9,389 nt of DNA from Syntrophomonadaceae bacterium (GTDB lineage: Bacteria > Bacillota > Syntrophomonadia > Syntrophomonadales > Syntrophomonadaceae). The notes under the pieces are model-generated. The model was not told the DNA's origin. It searched no databases and saw nothing but the letters and a program-made list of their open reading frames with translations. The translations under genes were made by a program, and so were the position numbers. The DNA lies in contig JAUNBV010000024.1 in NCBI GenBank assembly GCA_030526885.1, positions 6,739-16,127 of the forward strand, written 5' to 3'. Below are positions 4,956-9,389 of the stretch, piece by piece; positions within the stretch are counted from its first letter, which is position 1; every line of letters begins with the position of its first letter.

Positions 4956-6146
4956 TTATTCAAACAGCGCGCGCGCCATCAGTTCGGCGTCAAACACGCG
5001 CAGGTCTTCCATGCCCTCACCCATCCCCACCAGCTTCACCGGGATGTCCAACTCGCGGGCGATGGCGATAACAATGCCGCCCTTGGCGGTACCGTCCAAC
5101 TTGCTCAAGATTATGCCGGTCACACCGGTCGCCTCCATGAAAATGCGAGCCTGGCTGATGGCGTTTTGTCCGGTGGTAGCATCCAAGAGCAATAGAATCT
5201 CCTGCGGCGCGTCAGGCAACTCGCGATCAATGATTTTACGCAACTTGCTAAGCTCTTTCATTAAGTTGCTTTTATTCTGCAGCCGTCCGGCGGTATCGAT
5301 TATCAGCACATCCGCTTTGCGGGCGCGGGCCGCGGCGATAGCGTCGAATACTACCGCGCCGGGGTCGGCTCCCTCCTGATGCTTTATCATTTCCACCCCT
5401 ATGCGGTCGGCCCATATCTGGAGCTGGTCGATAGCTGCGGCGCGGAAAGTATCGGCTGCCGCCAGTATCACTTTATGCCCCTCGTTTTTAAACATATAGC
5501 CCATCTTGGCGATACTGGTAGTCTTGCCGGCACCGTTTACGCCCACCACCAGAATGACGCTGAGTTGACCCGGCACTACGTTCAGCGGCTTGATTTCACC
5601 GCCCAGCATATTGCTGATTTCGTCGATAATCAGCTCCCGTACCTCGGAGGCGTCGTTTAGCTTTTCCTTTTTTGCCCTACGGCGTATTGTGTCCACCAGC
5701 TTAACCGTAGTGTCTATGCCCACATCGGCCTGGATTAGAATATCCTCTATTTCCTCATAGAATTCATCGTCCAGCTTGCGGTTGCTTTTGATCAGGTTGT
5801 CAATCTTATCCCCAATGCTCTGCCGGGTTTTGGTAATGCCCTGCTTAAAACGCGCCAACAGACTCCGGCGTTTTTCCGCCGCCGGTTCTTCCTCGCTGTG
5901 CTGCGCCTCGTCATTTGGTTGCTCGTCGTCCTGCGCCTCATCGCCGGGTCCCTCACCGGGCTGCGTCTCGTGGTCGGTTGCGTCGACACCCGGCGTTATG
6001 GCTTGCTCTTCGGGCTCCTGCGACGGTTCCGGCGCTATCGGTTCTTCCTCCTCTTTTCCCAAACCCTCCGGCATCATTTCCTCCGGCAGGGGTTCTCCCC
6101 CCTGGGCCTCTTTCTTTTTCCCCTTGAAACGGTCAAACAGTGCCAC
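4956..6146 (-). CDS. ftsY: signal recognition particle receptor FtsY
   Basis: FtsY is the SRP-receptor GTPase that delivers ribosomes translating membrane proteins to the Sec translocon. The 396-residue protein begins with a basic MALFDRFKGKKK, then an acidic, Glu/Pro/Gln-rich domain (about 14-91) with DEAQ-type mini-repeats at 69-82. A basic amphipathic segment RRSLLARFKQGITKTRQS (93-110) probably contacts lipid. The NG domain follows: N-domain QADVG (139-143), G1 GVNGAGKTT (202-210), DTFRAAA (232-238), G3 DTAGR (284-288), G4 SKLDGTAKGG (348-357), and G5 GMGEGMEDL (374-382). G4 has Ser in place of the commoner Thr of TKLD, a mild change. The start is GTG (6146-6144), preceded on the minus strand by AAAGGAGAG about 8 bases upstream; no better ATG is near. 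It follows smc after 41 bases, the usual Firmicutes order. The ffh genes often found after ftsY are absent here. Confidence 0.97.
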   Translation of the reverse strand: MALFDRFKGKKKEAQGGEPLPEEMMPEGLGKEEEEPIAPEPSQEPEEQAITPGVDATDHETQPGEGPGDEAQDDEQPNDEAQHSEEEPAAEKRRSLLARFKQGITKTRQSIGDKIDNLIKSNRKLDDEFYEEIEDILIQADVGIDTTVKLVDTIRRRAKKEKLNDASEVRELIIDEISNMLGGEIKPLNVVPGQLSVILVVGVNGAGKTTSIAKMGYMFKNEGHKVILAAADTFRAAAIDQLQIWADRIGVEMIKHQEGADPGAVVFDAIAAARARKADVLIIDTAGRLQNKSNLMKELSKLRKIIDRELPDAPQEILLLLDATTGQNAISQARIFMEATGVTGIILSKLDGTAKGGIVIAIARELDIPVKLVGMGEGMEDLRVFDAELMARALFE

Positions 6147-6187
6147 TGATGTTTCTCTCCTTTATTTATCATATGCTTAAAACCGCT

Positions 6188-9100
6188 TTATTCCGCTATT
6201 TGCTGCGCTTGTTCATAGTTTAACACCAGCACCGTGGACACGCCCTGCTCGGCCATGGTGACGCCGTAAATGCGCTGCCCGGCTTCGATGGTGGCCTGAC
6301 GGTGAGTGATGACAATAAACTGGATATCCTGCGCCATCCGCTTGATGAAACGGGTGAAGCGCAGCAGATTGCTTTCGTCCAGCGCCGCGTCAATTTCATC
6401 CACCACACAGAAAGGGGAAGGGTTAAGCTTCAGCAGGGCAAACAGAAAAGCGATGCAGGTCAGGGCTTTTTCGCCACCCGACAGCAGGCTTAAGGATTGA
6501 CGCCGCTTGCCCGGCATTTTGACCACCAGCTCAATGCCATCATTGAATTCGTCCTCACCCGGCTGCACCTGTAGATTGGCGTCGCCGCCGTTGAAAATGT
6601 CGGTAAAGGTCTCGCGGAAGCTTTCGTTGGCGGCGGCCAGAAAAGCGGTGAAATCGTCGCTCATCATCTTTTCGGTTTCCTTTAGCATCTTTTCCAGCCC
6701 GCTCTTGGCGGCTTTGACATCGGCGGTCTGCTGCTCCAAAAAGTTCACGCGCTCACATATATGCTCATATTCCTGTATCGATTCGGTATCCACCTGCCCC
6801 AGCAAACTGAGCTGTTCGGCCAACTCCTCCATGCGGCGGCGCTGCTCCCGCGCCTTGTTTACGCTAATCGGCTCATACCACACACGGTGTTCCTCGGCCG
6901 CAAACTTCTCCTGCCAGCGGAACTGCTGCCCCTCCAACTCGGTTTCGATGCGTATCTGCTTAAGCTCCAAACTGCGATGAGCCGCTTCCAGCTCATTGCG
7001 GGAGAGCTCTTGCCGGAGCAGAAGGGTCTTGAGCTCGCCCAGCTCCTCGCGCGCTTCGTTTTCCAGCTTCATTTCCTGCTCGCGCTGTTTTCTTATCGCC
7101 CGCAGTTCCTGCTCCCGCTGTTGGATAATGCTCTGCTGCCCATCGCGGCGTAGCTGTTGCTCTTCCATATCCTGCTGCAGTTCCCGTTCGGCCTGTTCCG
7201 CTTCATCCAAACTGCGGCGACAGGAGTTGCGTATCTGCTCAAACTGCTCCAGATTGGCAGTAAGATTGGCCAGCTCCCTTGTGCGGCTCTGCAGTTGCTC
7301 CTGCCAGGCGCGCGCGCGCTCCTCGCGGATATCCAGCTCGCGCTGTTTCTGATCGAAAACCGCACGTGTTTCCGCGCTTTCCTCCGAATAACGGCGGTTT
7401 TCTTCCAGCAGTTTTTCATAAGTCTTTTGCGCCTCGGCGTTTTTTTGCGCGACTTCCTCCATGTGCTTAGATAAATCCTCCAGTTCCCGGCGATAAAGCC
7501 GCAGGTCGCGCTCGTTCCCGCTCAATTCCTGTTTTACCTGTTCCTCCTGCTCGGCGGTGATTCGGCTGCGGGTCATCAGCTCCGTCTGCCGCTGCCGCAA
7601 TTCGCGCAACTCGCCTTCGGCGTCCAGCATTGAGTCATACAGGGCCTCAATAGCGTCGCGCTCCTTTTCCAGCTCCTTTTGCTTTTTCGCCCGCTGTAGC
7701 TCCAGCTGGCGAATCTCGGCCTTGCGCTGCAGAGGACTTCTGTGGCGCTTTTCCTTGCTTCCGCCGCTCATAGCGCCGCTGGGCTGCAATACGTCGCCAT
7801 CCAGCGTTACCAGCCGCACCCCGAAGTTCTTGCTGCGGAAAATATCAAGCCCCTGGCTCAAGGTCTCGACCACCACGATACGACCCAGCAGATAAGTAAT
7901 AGCTACCTGATAGGCGGGATCAAATTGTATCAGCTCGGAGGCCACGCCCAGCACTCCCGGCCAGGCGCTGATTTCATTTTTGGTTTTCTGGCTCAGCTTA
8001 TTGGCCTGCAGTATGTCGAGTGGCAGAAATGTAATCCGCCCCAGATGCTGCCGTTTCAATTCCTCAATAGCCCGCTGGGCCTGCACCGCTTGGTCAACGA
8101 TAATATTTTCCATCGACCGGCCCATGGCTACCTCAATGGCGGTCTCCAATCCGGCGGGCACGGTAATCAGCTCCCCTGCCAGCCCGCGAATGCCGGGCAA
8201 GCTTTTTTTAGCGCCCTGCTCTCGCAACAGGAAATCGCGCACGCTCTGGGAATATCCGCTGTAACTTCGCTCCTGCTCCTTTATCGCCAGCAGTTGATTA
8301 TCAAGCTGGCCCACCTCGCGGTCCAGGCGGGTCTCTCCCCGGCGCAGGTTTTCCATGTCCTCCTGCTGTAAGCGGTATTCTTCCTCCAACTCGTTCAAAC
8401 GCAGATGCATCTTTCGCATCTCGTTGTGATCGTCCTCGTAACTGGCGCTAAGGCCGTGAATCCGCTGCTCCAACTGTGCCTGCCGGTTTTCGCGCTCGGT
8501 CTTATAGATGGCGGTGCGCTCGCTCTTTTCCCGCGCCTGCCGCAGTTCCTGCTCCAGCCTAGCGAGATGATTGCGCAGCCTGACTTCCTCCTGCGCGCGC
8601 TCAAACACGCGGCTCTTCTCCTCGGTCAGGCGAAGTCCGTATTCCTCCAGCTCTACGCGCAGGCGCTCGCTTTCCTCCAACAGAGCCTGATACTCGTCCT
8701 CCCTGGCCTCCAGCCGCCGCTTTTCGTCCCGCAGGTTTTCCTGTTTCTGCTGCAGATCTTCCTCGGTCTCGGCTAAAATGCCGCGGTATTTCTCCTGCTC
8801 CTCGCGCCCGCTGCGAATGCGCTCCTGGTCGTTTTTGATGCGCTCCTCGCACAGGCGGTGTTCGCTGACCGCGGCGGTCAGCGCATTTTCGATATCCTTT
8901 TGCCGCAGTTCGGTGGCGCGGGTCTGCTCTATATGCTGTTCCAGTGCCTGCTGTTGCTCCTCCTGGCGCTGCCTCACCACGGAAAATTCCTCCTCAGCCG
9001 CAGACAGTTGATCCCGAGTAGAGCGCAGTTCCCGCAGGCGCTTGTCCAGTTCCTCCTCCAGCTGCACCAATTCCAGGGCCAATAACCTTTTTTCCAGCTC

Positions 9101-9389
9101 ACTGTGCGCCGCGCTGATTTCGATCCAGCGCGCCGCCCGTTCCGATTTATCCTTTAAGTCCTCGCGGCGCACAAACAGCTCGTCCAGCAGATCGTCCAGC
9201 CGCAATAAATCATTATGGCTGTTTAAAATGCGGCGCTGTACTTCATCGCGCTGCTGGCGATATTTAATGATGCCGGCCGCTTCTTCCAACAGCAGGCGGC
9301 GCTCAAAGGGCTGCGCTTTCAGTAAAGTCTCCAGCTCACCTTGACTGATGATGGAATAGCCCTGCTTGCCTAAGCCGGTACCGGCCAGC
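6188..9389 (-). CDS. smc: chromosome segregation ATPase SMC, partial (N-terminus beyond the window)
   Basis: SMC dimers, with ScpA and ScpB, organise and condense the chromosome. The open frame reaches the right edge (first whole codon at 9388), so about 1066 residues are present and roughly 130-140 N-terminal ones, including Walker A, are missing. The fragment opens with the conserved head sequence GKQGYSIISQGELE followed by LEEAAGIIKYRQQ. It continues with a long Glu/Arg/Gln-rich coiled coil, the hinge (fragment residues about 391-543, including LPGIRGLAGELITV and ending near QPSGAMSGGS), the second coiled coil, and the C-terminal head. The head has the ABC signature LLSGGEKAL near 966 and Walker B FCVVDEIDAALDE near 991-1003. 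It ends in TAA at 6190-6188, 41 bases before the ftsY GTG. There is no frameshift, and the sizes of arms and hinge are ordinary. A TTG at 9289 is not the start, since the conserved frame continues through it. Confidence 0.97.
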   Translation of the reverse strand, partial: LAGTGLGKQGYSIISQGELETLLKAQPFERRLLLEEAAGIIKYRQQRDEVQRRILNSHNDLLRLDDLLDELFVRREDLKDKSERAARWIEISAAHSELEKRLLALELVQLEEELDKRLRELRSTRDQLSAAEEEFSVVRQRQEEQQQALEQHIEQTRATELRQKDIENALTAAVSEHRLCEERIKNDQERIRSGREEQEKYRGILAETEEDLQQKQENLRDEKRRLEAREDEYQALLEESERLRVELEEYGLRLTEEKSRVFERAQEEVRLRNHLARLEQELRQAREKSERTAIYKTERENRQAQLEQRIHGLSASYEDDHNEMRKMHLRLNELEEEYRLQQEDMENLRRGETRLDREVGQLDNQLLAIKEQERSYSGYSQSVRDFLLREQGAKKSLPGIRGLAGELITVPAGLETAIEVAMGRSMENIIVDQAVQAQRAIEELKRQHLGRITFLPLDILQANKLSQKTKNEISAWPGVLGVASELIQFDPAYQVAITYLLGRIVVVETLSQGLDIFRSKNFGVRLVTLDGDVLQPSGAMSGGSKEKRHRSPLQRKAEIRQLELQRAKKQKELEKERDAIEALYDSMLDAEGELRELRQRQTELMTRSRITAEQEEQVKQELSGNERDLRLYRRELEDLSKHMEEVAQKNAEAQKTYEKLLEENRRYSEESAETRAVFDQKQRELDIREERARAWQEQLQSRTRELANLTANLEQFEQIRNSCRRSLDEAEQAERELQQDMEEQQLRRDGQQSIIQQREQELRAIRKQREQEMKLENEAREELGELKTLLLRQELSRNELEAAHRSLELKQIRIETELEGQQFRWQEKFAAEEHRVWYEPISVNKAREQRRRMEELAEQLSLLGQVDTESIQEYEHICERVNFLEQQTADVKAAKSGLEKMLKETEKMMSDDFTAFLAAANESFRETFTDIFNGGDANLQVQPGEDEFNDGIELVVKMPGKRRQSLSLLSGGEKALTCIAFLFALLKLNPSPFCVVDEIDAALDESNLLRFTRFIKRMAQDIQFIVITHRQATIEAGQRIYGVTMAEQGVSTVLVLNYEQAQQIAE

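Noticed and set aside
7742..8371. 209-codon open frame on the plus strand opposite the SMC hinge
   Set aside because: It is fully antisense to a conserved SMC coding region and has no ribosome binding site or recognisable domain; the low stop frequency is explained by GC-rich codons on the other strand.
6188..9289. SMC starting at the TTG codon at 9289
   Set aside because: The frame continues upstream with conserved SMC head sequence (GKQGYSIISQGELE) to the window edge; the TTG is an internal leucine.

Overview
The window looks like a chromosomal segment from an anaerobic member of the Firmicutes, probably class Clostridia (inference). The basis is the smc-ftsY order, strong AGGAGG-type ribosome binding sites before most genes, moderate-to-high GC coding sequence, a molybdenum-cofactor gene, and a methylthioadenosine salvage set without the oxygen-dependent branch. 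No mobile element, CRISPR array, rRNA or tRNA was seen.

Layout from the right edge, reading the minus strand: the C-terminal roughly 1066 residues of the chromosome-condensation ATPase SMC (6188-9389, start outside the window); 41 bases on, ftsY, the signal-recognition-particle receptor with a GTG start (4956-6146); 69 bases on, mtnP (4086-4886); 17 bases on, mtnA (3049-4068); 130 bases on, a FucA-like class II aldolase (2265-2918); and mobB (1786-2268), whose ATG overlaps the aldolase TGA. All six run the same way and no intrinsic terminator was seen between them, so a long operon is plausible, with mtnP-mtnA-aldolase-mobB as its metabolic half.

Tail-to-tail with mobB, only 3 bases away, a lone plus-strand gene encodes a 188-residue coiled-coil lipoprotein of unknown function (1216-1782). 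To its left is a 543-base intergenic region (673-1215) holding an 8-bp inverted repeat, an extended -10 element, a well-formed intrinsic terminator and AT-rich promoter-like sequence. The extended -10 and the terminator together could delimit a small RNA of about 115 nt. At the left edge a minus-strand alpha/beta hydrolase (1-672) runs out of the window.

The most interesting part is the mtnP-mtnA-aldolase set. A phosphorylase, a sugar-1-phosphate isomerase and a class II aldolase are the core of the oxygen-independent routes for disposing of methylthioadenosine (the DHAP shunt) or 5'-deoxyadenosine (5-deoxyribose salvage). The MtnP copy carries TNMAAG where adenine-specific enzymes have a TDYD-type motif. 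This suggests it prefers 6-oxopurines, so the route may need a deaminase upstream.
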